From contig JAEUHC010000019.1 in NCBI GenBank assembly GCA_016794785.1, forward strand, positions 434,001-498,000: a DNA stretch of 64,000 nucleotides. The letters run 5' to 3'. The notes under the pieces were generated by a model. That model did not search any database and was not told the DNA's origin. It worked only from the letters and a program-made list of their open reading frames with translations. Each line of letters starts with the position of its first letter. Within the stretch, counting starts at the first letter, position 1. Source of the DNA: Opitutaceae bacterium. Its GTDB lineage: Bacteria; Verrucomicrobiota; Verrucomicrobiia; Opitutales; Opitutaceae. The position numbers and the translations under genes are program-made. Of this stretch, positions 16,216 through 27,050 are shown piece after piece.

Positions 16216-17084
16216 GCGATTCCCATTTGCCTCCCGTCTGGTTCATCACCGGCTGCTCCAGCGGCCTCGGCCGTGCACTTGCGTTGCACGTGCTGGGGCG
16301 CGGGCACCGGCTCGTCGCGACCGCGCGGAATCCGGATACGCTCTACGACCTGGTCGCGCAGGGGGCCGGGCAATGCCGGGCGCTCACGCTTGATGTCACT
16401 CAGCCTGATCACGTGACCTCGGCCATCGCTTCAGCGGTGGCGGCATTCGGCCGGATCGATGTGGTGGTGAACAATGCAGGCTGCGGTCTCGCGGGCGCGC
16501 TGGAGGAGTTGGACGAGGATCAGATTCAGCGGTGTTTTGAGACCAACTTCTTCGGCGCGATGCGCCTCACCCGCGCGGCGCTGCCGATCCTGCGCGCGCA
16601 GCGGCGCGGACATTTCGTGATGATCAGCGCGGCGGCGGCCATCGCGAACTACCCGGGCTTCTCGATCTATGGCGCGGCGAAGTGGGCGCTGGAGGGAATG
16701 GCGGAGGCGCTCGCGGCCGAGGTCCGGCCGCTGGGGCTCGGCGTGACGATTGTGCAGCCCGGGCCGTTTCGCACGGCGTTTGTCTCGCGTTCACTCGAGC
16801 GCGGGTCGGAGCGGCTTCCCGACTACGATGGCACCAGCGGCCGGTTCCTCCGGCTCATCGAATCAATGGAGGGACGGCAGCCCGGCGATCCCGCCAAAGC
16901 GGCGGAGGCGATCGTCGCGGCCGTGGAGGCGGAGCAACCGCCCTTGCGCCTCGTGCTTGGAAAATACGCGAACGACAAGGCACGGCGAAAACTGGCCGCG
17001 ATGGCGCGGGAACTCGACACCTGGGCCGCACCGGGGATCGCGACGGATTTTTCCGCGGCCAGCGCCGGCCGAACGCAACCATGA
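16212..17084 (+). CDS. SDR-family oxidoreductase
   Basis: 290 residues of a classical short-chain dehydrogenase/reductase: TGCSSGLG nucleotide-binding turn at residues ~14-21, NNAG motif, catalytic serine in MISAAAAI, and YGAAK (catalytic Tyr and Lys). R in TARN suggests NADP(H) preference. The closest style is the 'oxidoreductase' group that includes 17-beta-HSD-like enzymes; the substrate is unknown. Its ATG lies within the stop of DUF2071. Confidence 0.87.
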   Translation: MSDSHLPPVWFITGCSSGLGRALALHVLGRGHRLVATARNPDTLYDLVAQGAGQCRALTLDVTQPDHVTSAIASAVAAFGRIDVVVNNAGCGLAGALEELDEDQIQRCFETNFFGAMRLTRAALPILRAQRRGHFVMISAAAAIANYPGFSIYGAAKWALEGMAEALAAEVRPLGLGVTIVQPGPFRTAFVSRSLERGSERLPDYDGTSGRFLRLIESMEGRQPGDPAKAAEAIVAAVEAEQPPLRLVLGKYANDKARRKLAAMARELDTWAAPGIATDFSAASAGRTQP

Positions 17085-17180
17085 AGCGCCCCTCGAGCGG
17101 GACGCTGGCTCCTCCCCGCATATTCGCGCACGGCGAGATCTGCATCGCGGTGGATGCGGCTTGCCGCCAGCTTTGATCCC

Positions 17181-18584
17181 ATGCCTGACATGACGACCAG
17201 CGCGGGGCGGGAGACGGACGAAATTTTCCGGCGGTCCGTCCGGATCGAGCGGCCGGCTGAGGAGGTCTTTGCGTGGCATGAGCGGCCCGGCGCGTTTGCC
17301 CGGCTGTGTCCGCCGTGGGAGCGCGTCAAGGTGGTTGCGCACACGGGCGGCATCCGCGACGGCGCGCGGGTTTCGCTGCGCACCAAGGTCGGTCCGTTTT
17401 GGACGACGTGGGAAATCGTGCATCGCGACTACGTCGCCGGGCGGCAGTTTCGCGATGTGCTGCTGAGCGGACCGTTTGCCAAGTGGGAGCACCTGCACCT
17501 GATTGAGCCGGCCGGGCCGGGCGCCTGCGTGCTCACGGACGAGATTCGCTATCGGCTGCCGCTGGGCGCCCTCGGCCGACTGGGCGGGGCGGGGTTGGCG
17601 CGGCGCCAGTTGGATCGGATGTTTGCCTACCGGCACGCCGTGACCAAGGCGGACACGGAGGGCGCGGCGGCGGGGCCGCGTCGCTGCGTGCTGATCACGG
17701 GCGCATCAGGGCTGATCGGCCGCGGGCTCGGGGCGTTTCTCCGCACGCAGGGGCACACGGTGCGCAGCCTCGGGCGCGGCACGCCGCGCGGTCCCGAAGA
17801 ATTTCAATGGGACCCCGCGGCGGGAAAAATCGATCCGGCGGCGCTCGCCGGAGTTGACGCGATCGTGCACCTTGCGGGCGAGAATGTGGCGGGCGGCCGG
17901 TGGACCACCGCGCGCAAAGCCGCGATTCTGGCCAGTCGCGTGGAAGGCACGCGGACGCTGGCCGCGGCCATCGCGGCCTGTGCGCCGGCGGCCCGGCCGG
18001 AGGTTTTGGTCAGCGCCTCGGCGGTCGGCTACTATGGCGATCGCGGGGACGAACGCGTGGACGAGGCGGCGGTGGTGGGCGACGGGTTTCTGGCCGAGGT
18101 GTGCCAAGCTTGGGAGCGCGAAGTCGCGGCGGTGGGGCAGCTCGGTGTGCGCACCGTGGCGTTGCGCACCGGCGTGGTGCTCACGCCCGCGGGCGGAGCG
18201 CTCGCGAAGATGTTGCCGGCGTTTCGCGCGGGGGTGGCGGGGCGTCTGGGCTCCGGTCGGCAATGGATGGGCTGGATCACGCCCGATGATTTGGCCGCGT
18301 TGTATGAGCGGGCGCTGCTCGACCCGGCGTGGCGCGGGTCGTGCAACGCCGTGGCGCCGGAGCCGGTGACGAACGCGGAGTTTACCGCGACGCTCGCGCG
18401 CGTGCTGCGGCGGCCGGCGGTGCTGCCGACCCCGGCTTTCCTGCTGAAGCTGATCTTCGGGCGGATGGCGGAGGACACGCTGCTCGTGAGCACACGCGCC
18501 GTGGCGGAGCGGGCGCGCGCGGCGGGTTTCGCGTGGCGCCATGCCGAGCTGGATGGCGCGCTGCGGCACGTGCTCGGCCGGTAG
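17181..18584 (+). CDS. SRPBCC domain fused to TIGR01777 epimerase
   Basis: 467 residues. The first ~150 form a START/SRPBCC lipid- or ligand-binding domain (FRRSVRIERPAEEVFAWHERPGAF, ..FAKWEHLH). From ~residue 165 a TIGR01777 (YfcH/SulA-like) NAD(P)-epimerase follows: VLITGASGLIGRGL, VHLAGENVAGGRWT, SASAVGYYGDRG and GSGRQWMGWITPDDL. Fusion of these two is known in other bacteria. The ATG at 17181 is chosen; an in-frame upstream ATG-like start at 17154 adds nine codons. The distance from the SDR gene is ~96 bases on the same strand. Confidence 0.88.
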   Translation: MPDMTTSAGRETDEIFRRSVRIERPAEEVFAWHERPGAFARLCPPWERVKVVAHTGGIRDGARVSLRTKVGPFWTTWEIVHRDYVAGRQFRDVLLSGPFAKWEHLHLIEPAGPGACVLTDEIRYRLPLGALGRLGGAGLARRQLDRMFAYRHAVTKADTEGAAAGPRRCVLITGASGLIGRGLGAFLRTQGHTVRSLGRGTPRGPEEFQWDPAAGKIDPAALAGVDAIVHLAGENVAGGRWTTARKAAILASRVEGTRTLAAAIAACAPAARPEVLVSASAVGYYGDRGDERVDEAAVVGDGFLAEVCQAWEREVAAVGQLGVRTVALRTGVVLTPAGGALAKMLPAFRAGVAGRLGSGRQWMGWITPDDLAALYERALLDPAWRGSCNAVAPEPVTNAEFTATLARVLRRPAVLPTPAFLLKLIFGRMAEDTLLVSTRAVAERARAAGFAWRHAELDGALRHVLGR

Positions 18585-18609
18585 GCGGCGACGCAGCCGG
18601 GGAAGAAAA

Positions 18610-18634
18610 AGGCCGCCCGGTTTAGGGGCGGCCT
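18610..18634 (-). terminator. Intrinsic terminator after RNase E/G gene
   Basis: AGGCCGCCC (18610-18618) pairs with GGGCGGCCT (18626-18634) across a 7-base loop. On minus the stem is followed by TTTTTCTTCC, the expected T-tract for the gene ending at 18663. Confidence 0.75.
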
Positions 18635-18662
18635 GGGAGATGAAGGCGATGACGCGGCCCGC

Positions 18663-20408
<1,746 letters not shown>

Positions 20409-20504
20409 GGCGGGTGTCGTGTGGGTTGAACCCGGTGTCCCCCGGTGCGGCAGTCGTGGCGCAGGAAATTCCGGCAGGGCGGTCGTTGGCGCGAAGAGGG
20501 GATC

Positions 20505-21764
20505 TCATGTGAAATCCCTCCTGAAGCGCCAGACGCTCTGGACCAGTCCTTGCAGCAAGCAGCAACTAAGCACAAAGGAGCCACCGTAGCTGATGAAGGG
20601 AAGCGGTATGCCCGTGATGGGCACCAGCCCGATGGTCATGGCGATGTTCACGAACACGTGCACCAGGAACAGCACCGTCACGCCGATGGCGATGAGGGCG
20701 CCGAGCCGGTCCCTGGCGGAACCGGCGATGCGAATGCCGTTGAACAACACCAGCCCAAACAGGCCGGTAACTGTGAGGCTTCCCAAGAAACCTTTCTCCT
20801 CGGCGATGACCGAGAAAATGAAATCGTTGTGCGCGACCGTGCGCGGCAGGTAGCCGAGCTGGGCCTGCGTCCCGTCCGTCCAGCCTTTGCCGGCGAAGCC
20901 GCCGCTGCCCACGGAGATGAGGGACTGCTGGAGATTGTAGGCGACGCCGATGCCCTTGGGGTCGACCTTGTCGGGCGCGGCAAAGGCGAGGATGCGGTTG
21001 CGCTGGTAGTCGTGCACGAAAGGCAGGATGGGGTTCCCCTCCTGCTCGAAGCGTTTGTTGTCCCGGCCGTAGGCGTAGCCGTGCGCATCCATGAAGTTCA
21101 CGTAGCGCACGCTGTCCCACGCCACCAGCCCCACGACGAGCAGGAAGACTCCCAGCGCACCGGCGAAGAACCGCGGCGAGAGCTTCGAGACATAGAGCAT
21201 GGAAAAAACCATGGGGGGCAGGACGATGGCCGACTTTAAGTCGGGCTGAATCAGGATAAGGAAGATGGGCGTCCCCACCGCAAGGGCCAATTTCCCCAGC
21301 GTGCCCAACGACTGCCGCACCGTGCCGATCTTGGCGTGCACGAGCACGCTCGCGGTGATGAGGAGCACGGCGATCTTCGCCGTCTCGGACGGCTGGTAGG
21401 AAAAATAATAAAGATCGATCCAGCGCGTGGCTCCCCAGAGCTCCGCCGCCCCGCCGCCGGCGCCCGGAATCAGCACGATGAGCAGCGGCACCATGAACGC
21501 CGCATAGATCCAGTGCGCGATGCTGAACCAGAACCGGTAGTCGATCAGTGAGACCGTGAGATAGAGCACACCGCCGAGGCCCAGATAGACGATCTGCTTG
21601 ATCCAGTCGTTGTGGTGACGCGGCGACTGCTGGACGGCCGAGTAGATGAACGCCACCCCGATCAGGCTCAGCCCAATCAGTGCGAGCGGGGTGAGCACGT
21701 CCCAATTCGCCCGGGTGGTGGGCTTGAAGAGGCTGCGAAGATCGAGGCGGAGGAGCGTTTGCAC
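20505..21764 (-). CDS. rodA: Rod-shape-determining peptidoglycan polymerase RodA
   Basis: SEDS-family glycosyltransferase, about 419 residues with ten hydrophobic segments. Hallmarks include YQPSETAKIAVLL, QPDLKSAIV, AHNDFIFSVIAEEKGFLGS and GLVPITGIPLPFISYGGSF. It polymerises glycan strands from lipid II with a class B PBP during elongation. The start is taken as GTG at 21762-21764, just before LLRLDLRSLF; no ATG is available between the stop upstream and the first membrane span. The gene is followed by the RNase E/G gene after 96 bases. Confidence 0.9.
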   Translation of the reverse strand: MQTLLRLDLRSLFKPTTRANWDVLTPLALIGLSLIGVAFIYSAVQQSPRHHNDWIKQIVYLGLGGVLYLTVSLIDYRFWFSIAHWIYAAFMVPLLIVLIPGAGGGAAELWGATRWIDLYYFSYQPSETAKIAVLLITASVLVHAKIGTVRQSLGTLGKLALAVGTPIFLILIQPDLKSAIVLPPMVFSMLYVSKLSPRFFAGALGVFLLVVGLVAWDSVRYVNFMDAHGYAYGRDNKRFEQEGNPILPFVHDYQRNRILAFAAPDKVDPKGIGVAYNLQQSLISVGSGGFAGKGWTDGTQAQLGYLPRTVAHNDFIFSVIAEEKGFLGSLTVTGLFGLVLFNGIRIAGSARDRLGALIAIGVTVLFLVHVFVNIAMTIGLVPITGIPLPFISYGGSFVLSCCLLQGLVQSVWRFRRDFT

Positions 21765-21849
21765 GGGCCGGTCGCGCCGACTCCACGGCCAGCCCCGGCG
21801 CGGCGCAAGGCTCGATCGCGCCGAGGGCGCATTCGTGATGGTTTTTTGG

Positions 21850-21878
21850 GCGGGAGCGGGCTTGCCCGCTTCCCCCGC
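21850..21878. repeat. REP-like hairpin (GGGAGCGGGCTTGCCCGCTTCC)
   Basis: AGCGGGC (21855-21861) and GCCCGCT (21864-21870) form a tight hairpin with GCGGG/CCCGC outside. It shares the GGAGCG-GCT-GC-CGCT-CC design with the element at 12032-12065. It lies in the divergent rodA/RNase Y promoter region. Confidence 0.5.
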
Positions 21879-21914
21879 AAGCCATCCGTCCGCCCCCGGA
21901 AGAAGACTTGAGGT

Positions 21915-23531
21915 TTGAACTTCCCCGCCTACGTTCCGCGTCCCTTGATTTCCGCGAGCGCAGCCGTCTTCGCCTCTTTGCTCGCCGAGGGCGACCAGAA
22001 CTACGATTGGCCGCTCGCGGCGATCTTTGTCGTGGTCGGCAGCGGCATCGGCTTCGCGATCTCCTGGCGCCTCACGCGCCACCACCGCCGCGCCGCGCAC
22101 GAGCAGGCCGCCGAGCTCGTCGAGGTGGCGCGCCGCGAGGCCGTCGTCGTCGCCGAGGGCCTCAAGCAGAAGGCCGAGGCCGAAATCCAGGAGAAGCGCG
22201 CCGAGCTCAACCGCGAGCTCGACCGCCGCGAGATCGAGAGCGATGTCCGCCTCCGCGAAATCCGCGCCCACGAGGAATCGCTCGCCCTCCTCGACTACCA
22301 GCTCGAGCAGCGCCAGGAACGCCTCAACCGCGAGGGCGCCGCCATCAAGACCGCGCGCGACGCCATCCGCGATCTCTCCAAGAATGTCCGCAAGCGCCTC
22401 GAGGGCGTCTCCCAGCTCGACGCCGATCAGGTCAAGGCCCAGCTCCGCGACGAGGTCATGCTCGAGTGCCAGGACGAGCTGCGCGCCCTGCGCCGCGCCA
22501 CGCTGGAGAAGTCCGAGCAGGAGCTGCAGAACGACGCCCGCCGCATCCTCATCGCCGCGATGCAGCGCATCTCGAGCAAGCCCAACAACGATCTCACCGC
22601 GACCATCATCCAGCTCCCGAGCGAGGAGATGAAGGGCCGCATCATCGGCCGCGAGGGCCGCAACATCAAATCCTTCGAGGCCGCCACCGGCGTCACCCTT
22701 CTCATCGACGAATCGCCGCAGATGGTGCTCGTCTCCTCCTTCGATCCCGTGCGCCGCGAGGTCGCGCGCGTGGCGCTCGACGGGCTGGTGAAGGACGGCC
22801 GCATCCACCCCGCCTCGATCGAGGAGTTCGTGAAGCGCGCGCAGGAGGAGATCGATCTCGTCACCACGCAGGCCGGCGAGGATGCCGTGGCCAAGCTCAA
22901 CATCAACGGCCTCCACCCCGAGATCATCAAGCTGCTCGGCCGTCTCAAATACCGGTTTTCCTACAACCAGAACGTGCTCGATCACTCGGTCGAGACCGCG
23001 TTCCTCGCCTCCGTGATCGCGAGCGAGGTCGGCCTCGACCCCAACGTCGCCAAGCGCGCCGGCCTGCTCCACGACCTCGGCAAGGCCGTGCCCGGGGAAC
23101 TCGAGGGCAGCCACGCCGTGATCGGCGCCGAGTTCATCAAGCGCTTTGGCGAGACCCCCATCGTCGTCAACGCCGTCGCCGCGCACCACGAGGAGGTGAA
23201 GCCCGAGACCGTGTATGCCGGCCTCGTCATCCTTGCCGACACGATCTCCGCCGTGCGCCCCGGCGCGCGCGCCGAGTCGATGACGAGCTACATCCAGCGC
23301 CTCGGCCGCCTCGAGAACCTCGCGCTCTCGATCGCCGGCGTGCAGCAGGCCTTCGCCATCCAGGCCGGCCGCGAAATCCGCGTGGTCGTCTCGCCGATGG
23401 AAGTCACCGACGACCGCGCCCGCGAAATCGCCAAGGATCTCCGCCACCGCATCGAAGCCGAGCTGCAATACCCCAGCACGATCAAGATCACCGTGATCCG
23501 CGAATCGCGCTTCACGGAGACGGCGACCTGA
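21915..23531 (+). CDS. rny: Ribonuclease Y
   Basis: 538 residues with the full RNase Y plan: N-terminal membrane anchor (about 33-52), long charged coiled coil (about 60-200), KH domain with GRIIGREGRNIKSFE, and HD domain with HSVETAFLASVIASE and LLHDLGKA, ending in IEAELQYPSTIKITVIRE. It starts mRNA decay at the membrane in many bacteria. No ATG fits: TTG at 21915, ~10 bases after an AGAAGA stretch, is the best start and keeps the anchor; another TTG at codon 11 is possible. Divergent from rodA. Confidence 0.92.
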   Translation: MNFPAYVPRPLISASAAVFASLLAEGDQNYDWPLAAIFVVVGSGIGFAISWRLTRHHRRAAHEQAAELVEVARREAVVVAEGLKQKAEAEIQEKRAELNRELDRREIESDVRLREIRAHEESLALLDYQLEQRQERLNREGAAIKTARDAIRDLSKNVRKRLEGVSQLDADQVKAQLRDEVMLECQDELRALRRATLEKSEQELQNDARRILIAAMQRISSKPNNDLTATIIQLPSEEMKGRIIGREGRNIKSFEAATGVTLLIDESPQMVLVSSFDPVRREVARVALDGLVKDGRIHPASIEEFVKRAQEEIDLVTTQAGEDAVAKLNINGLHPEIIKLLGRLKYRFSYNQNVLDHSVETAFLASVIASEVGLDPNVAKRAGLLHDLGKAVPGELEGSHAVIGAEFIKRFGETPIVVNAVAAHHEEVKPETVYAGLVILADTISAVRPGARAESMTSYIQRLGRLENLALSIAGVQQAFAIQAGREIRVVVSPMEVTDDRAREIAKDLRHRIEAELQYPSTIKITVIRESRFTETAT

Positions 23532-23535
23532 GGCT

Positions 23536-23604
23536 GCCCGCGAATCACGCGAATCGGCACGAATAATCCCGAGTCATTCGCGTCAATTCGCGTGATTAGC
23601 GGGC
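23536..23604. repeat. Inverted repeat with 19-base arms (CGCGAAT type)
   Basis: Left arm 23536-23554 and right arm 23586-23604 match at 18 of 19 positions when reverse-complemented, enclosing 31 bases that carry further CGAAT/ATTCG units. Similar CGCGAAT-rich palindromes are dispersed in many bacterial genomes. There is no T-tract, so termination is not certain. Confidence 0.65.
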
Positions 23605-23664
23605 AGGTTGTTTGGATCGGGTTTGAATTCGTCGCCCGTTCGTGTGCTTTGGAGGGCCTCTCAA

Positions 23665-24024
23665 ATGCCTTCGCCGAAAATCCTCGAGACCTTTCCCAAT
23701 CCCGCGCCGCGGCGCGACTACGTGATCGAGCACACGCACCACGAGTTCACGTCGGTCTGTCCGATGACGGGGCACCCGGACTTCGCGCACATCACCGTGC
23801 GCTACGTGGCCGACAAGGCGTGCGTGGAGCTCAAGTCGCTCAAGCTCTACTTCCACGCCTTCCGCAACGAGGGAATCTTCTTCGAGGCCGCGACCAACAA
23901 AATCTGCGACGACCTCGGCGCCGCGCTCAAGCCGCGTTCGCTCACCATCATCGCCGACTGGAAAGCCCGCGGCGGCTTCACGTCGCGCGTGACGTGCGAG
24001 TGGTCGGCGAAGAAGCGGCGGTGA
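23665..24024 (+). CDS. queF: NADPH-dependent 7-cyano-7-deazaguanine reductase
   Basis: 119 residues, the size of unimodular (type I, B. subtilis-like) QueF. TSVCPMTGHPDFA holds the nucleophile C32 and the catalytic D39; VELKSLKLYFHAFRNEG holds the substrate-binding glutamate and the NADPH-binding motif. It reduces preQ0 to preQ1 in queuosine biosynthesis. No other que gene is in the window and no preQ1 aptamer is evident in the 58 bases upstream. ATG at 23665. Confidence 0.93.
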   Translation: MPSPKILETFPNPAPRRDYVIEHTHHEFTSVCPMTGHPDFAHITVRYVADKACVELKSLKLYFHAFRNEGIFFEAATNKICDDLGAALKPRSLTIIADWKARGGFTSRVTCEWSAKKRR

Positions 24025-24043
24025 AGGGATAGGCCTGCCGACT

Positions 24044-24493
24044 TCAGATGTGGGTGTAGATGACGCGAAGATCGCATCCAAGGACTCGCTCAAGCTCCCC
24101 AACATGAGTTTCCGCAAAATCTGGGTTGGGCGGATTCATCACCTCCAGGCTGAAGCGCGCAAACCCCTGCGGCCATTCGTAGGTTAACTCATGGAGACTC
24201 TTCGCTGTGCCGCAGCAGGGCAGCGTTGTTGGAACCAGTGAGTTTCTGGACATCACTTGATTGACCTGTTCGTTCCACCAACTCAGTTCGATATTCCGAT
24301 CGCACAACGGGCACGCAATGCGCTCAAAATTTTCCCCGCAATCGATGAGGCGCAGTTTGTCCGTGCACTCGACACGGATGGCCTCGGCCCCAGGTGAAAG
24401 TCTTTTCACCAAACTGATGCCAAGTTGCTGGGCCTGAACCGCCGGAACAAACTCGGGTTCCTGGGGGATGAATGTAATCAAGCTGTCGCTCAT
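24044..24493 (-). CDS. Hypothetical protein with CxxC and CCG motifs
   Basis: 149 residues, family not recognised. Two cysteine clusters (ACPLCDRNIELSWW near residue 80 and LPCCGTAKSLHELTYEWPQGF near 112) could bind zinc; the C-terminal part FARFSLEVMNPP resembles a conserved block seen in unannotated proteins of diverse bacteria. No signal peptide or membrane span. It is convergent with queF, 20 bases away, and next to a divergent TonB receptor gene. Confidence 0.65.
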   Translation of the reverse strand: MSDSLITFIPQEPEFVPAVQAQQLGISLVKRLSPGAEAIRVECTDKLRLIDCGENFERIACPLCDRNIELSWWNEQVNQVMSRNSLVPTTLPCCGTAKSLHELTYEWPQGFARFSLEVMNPPNPDFAETHVGELERVLGCDLRVIYTHI

Positions 24494-24633
24494 GATGCCA
24501 TCTCAGTGCGCCTGAAGCTGAAAGATTGGTTATGCGCGTCAAGTGACCGCCTAATCCATCCGCTTCGTCAGTAATCCGCTATTGCTCTGCGGAGTGGACG
24601 CGCATCGTGGACGGTGACCAAAACCCACTGCCG

Positions 24634-26928
24634 ATGAAGACCGTTTCCCTCCGCTTGTCCCTATTCCTTGCCGCTTTCGCCGCGGCGTTTTCCGCCCGGG
24701 CGCAGACCGCCGCCGATCCGGCGATCGCGCTCGATGAGATCACGGTCTCGGCCACGCGCATCGCGCAGCCGGTGGCGGATGTGCCGGCGAGCGTGTCGGT
24801 GCTCCGGCTCAACGATCTGCTCAACCCGATCGCCAACCTCCGTGATCTCGCGCGGGGCGAGCCGGGGGTGTCGGTGCCGGCGGCGTTTGGCGCGACGGGC
24901 AATGCCCCGCGCAATTTCCCGGCGGCGCGCTCGGTCAATATCCGCGGCCTCGATGGCAACCGCGTGCTCATCCAGGTCGATGGCGTGCGGCAGCCGGAGC
25001 AATTCACGTTTGGCAACGCGCAGCTCATCGGCCGCGACTACTTCGAGCCGTCGCTCTACCGCACGGCGGAAATCCTGAAGGGCTCCGCGTCCGCGCTCTA
25101 CGGCTCGGATGCGGTGGGCGGCGTGCTGTCGTTCATCAGCCCCGCGCCGACGGCGCTGCTGGCGGGCGCGAAGCGCGACTGGCTCGGCGGCATCTCGTCG
25201 AGCTACGCCTCGGCCACGCGCGAGTGGACGCACACGGCGAGCGGAGCGGCGCGGGCCGGCGCGGTGTCGGCCGTGGCCACGGCCACGCATCGCCAAGGCC
25301 ACGAGGCCGAGCCCAACGGCGCGTTTCCCGCCGATCCCTCGAGCTTCACGATCGACGCCGGGCTCTTCCGCGCGGACTTCGCGCCGAGCAAGGACAACGT
25401 GCTCTTCCTCACCGCCGAGACGTTCACGAAGACCACAGAAGCTTCGTTTCCCAGCCTCGTGACCGCGACCTTCGCGGGCCAGACGGGCCGCCAGCGCATC
25501 ACGCGCGACCGCGCGACGCTCGGCTACGATTTCACGAGCGGCTCCGGCTATTTCCGCAACGTGCAGGCGCGCCTCTCGTGGCAGGGCGCCAAGGTCCGCG
25601 AGACTTACCAGACGCGCCAGGCGATCCCCGCGGGCGCGCCGCCGCCCGCGCCGCAGATTTTTGTGCCGCGCCTGCGCCTGCGCGATTCCGATTTCCGCAA
25701 CCGCGGCCTCTCCGGCTCCGTGCAGGTGGAGAGCGGCACGCGCATCGCGGATCGCGCGCACCGCATCCTCTGGGGCTTCGACGCCTCGCGCACAAAGCAG
25801 ACGCGCAACGAGGATTTCTCGCAGTTCGACGGCGTGACGGGCGCGTTTCTCAACAAGATTTTCGTCGGCGAGAATTTCCCGCTGAAGCGCATCCCCGACG
25901 GCAAGGTGGACCGCTACGCCTTCTTCGCGCAGGACGAGATCACGCTCGACGCCGCGCAGCGCTTCGTCGGCTCGTGGGGCCTGCGCGCGGACCACTACAA
26001 GCTCAGCGTGACCAACGATGCGCTTTACCAGAACCTCGCCAAGGGCACTGCGCCCGTCGGCTTCGACCAGTGGTCGCTTGCGCCGAAGCTCGGCCTGCTC
26101 TGGCGCGTGAGCGCGCAGGAGTCGTTCTTCGCCCGTTACCACCGCGGCTTCCGCAACCCCACCAACGAGGACCTCAACGGCTCCATCGTGAACCTCACGA
26201 CGCCGCCCGTCTTCTACCGCACGCGCCCGAATCCCGCGCTCAAGGCCGAGACGAGCGACAGCTTCGATGTCGGCATGAGAGCGCGCCGCCCTGGGGCGAC
26301 GTATGTCGTGAGCGTTTATTACAACTCCTACGCGAACTTCATCGAGACCTTCAGCCCCACGCGCGACCCGCAGCGTCCTAGTTCGCCCGGCGATCCGGTG
26401 GTCTATCAGTCGAAGAACATCCGCCGCGCGCGCATCCACGGCGCCGAGGCCACGATCGAGCTGCCGCTCGGGCATTACGAAAAGTCCCTCGCGGGCTTCG
26501 CCTGGTCCAACTCCTTCGCGTGGTCGCGCGGCGACAATCTCACCGACGGCAAGCCGCTCAACTCCATCGAGCCGCCGAAGTGGGTGAGCGCGCTCAGCTA
26601 CACCTCGGCCGACACGTGGGGCGTGCGCCTCAGCGGCACCACGCACGCGCCACAGCGCCGCGCGGACAAGGGCGCGATCCTCGCGCTCTGGGACGGCCGC
26701 CCGCCGACGCCGGCGCAATTCGTGCCCGGCGGCGTGACGGTGTTCGATCTCGCGGGCTACTGGAACGTGGCGAAAAATGTCCGCCTCAGCGCCGGCCTCT
26801 ACAACCTCACGGATCGCCGCTACTGGTTCTGGCAGGACGTGCGCGAACTCGACCGCGGCCGCGCGGACTTGGAGCGCTTCACGCAGCCGGGCCTCAACTC
26901 ACGCGTGACGCTCACGCTGAGTTTCTGA
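24634..26928 (+). CDS. TonB-dependent receptor, heme/hemoglobin-type
   Basis: 764 residues with signal peptide (1-~23), TonB box (LDEITVSATR), plug with SVNIRGLDGNRVLIQVDGVR and ALYGSDAVGGVLSF, and a complete barrel ending in VTLTLSF (terminal Phe). YHRGFRNPTNEDL and RPNPALKAETS correspond to the FRAP and NPNL boxes of hemoglobin/heme receptors, which is why a heme-type ligand is suggested. No heme oxygenase or ABC transporter lies beside it, so the ligand is inference. ATG at 24634. Confidence 0.85.
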   Translation: MKTVSLRLSLFLAAFAAAFSARAQTAADPAIALDEITVSATRIAQPVADVPASVSVLRLNDLLNPIANLRDLARGEPGVSVPAAFGATGNAPRNFPAARSVNIRGLDGNRVLIQVDGVRQPEQFTFGNAQLIGRDYFEPSLYRTAEILKGSASALYGSDAVGGVLSFISPAPTALLAGAKRDWLGGISSSYASATREWTHTASGAARAGAVSAVATATHRQGHEAEPNGAFPADPSSFTIDAGLFRADFAPSKDNVLFLTAETFTKTTEASFPSLVTATFAGQTGRQRITRDRATLGYDFTSGSGYFRNVQARLSWQGAKVRETYQTRQAIPAGAPPPAPQIFVPRLRLRDSDFRNRGLSGSVQVESGTRIADRAHRILWGFDASRTKQTRNEDFSQFDGVTGAFLNKIFVGENFPLKRIPDGKVDRYAFFAQDEITLDAAQRFVGSWGLRADHYKLSVTNDALYQNLAKGTAPVGFDQWSLAPKLGLLWRVSAQESFFARYHRGFRNPTNEDLNGSIVNLTTPPVFYRTRPNPALKAETSDSFDVGMRARRPGATYVVSVYYNSYANFIETFSPTRDPQRPSSPGDPVVYQSKNIRRARIHGAEATIELPLGHYEKSLAGFAWSNSFAWSRGDNLTDGKPLNSIEPPKWVSALSYTSADTWGVRLSGTTHAPQRRADKGAILALWDGRPPTPAQFVPGGVTVFDLAGYWNVAKNVRLSAGLYNLTDRRYWFWQDVRELDRGRADLERFTQPGLNSRVTLTLSF

Positions 26929-27050
26929 GCGGGCAGGGTGGCGAGTCCCTTCGCCTTGTCTGCTCGCGCAAGCGGCGCGGAACGGAGCCCGCGCCCTGCC
27001 AGCCGGTTTCGCACTCGCGCCTCGATTGCGATTCTCGCAAGTTGGGCGGC

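Noticed and set aside
21765..23468. Upstream extension of rodA reading antisense through the RNase Y gene
   Set aside because: The extension has no family similarity; rodA similarity begins at the GTG at 21764 and the plus strand encodes a full RNase Y.
23607..23664. preQ1 riboswitch before queF
   Set aside because: No preQ1-I or preQ1-II pseudoknot pattern can be laid out in the 58 bases available.
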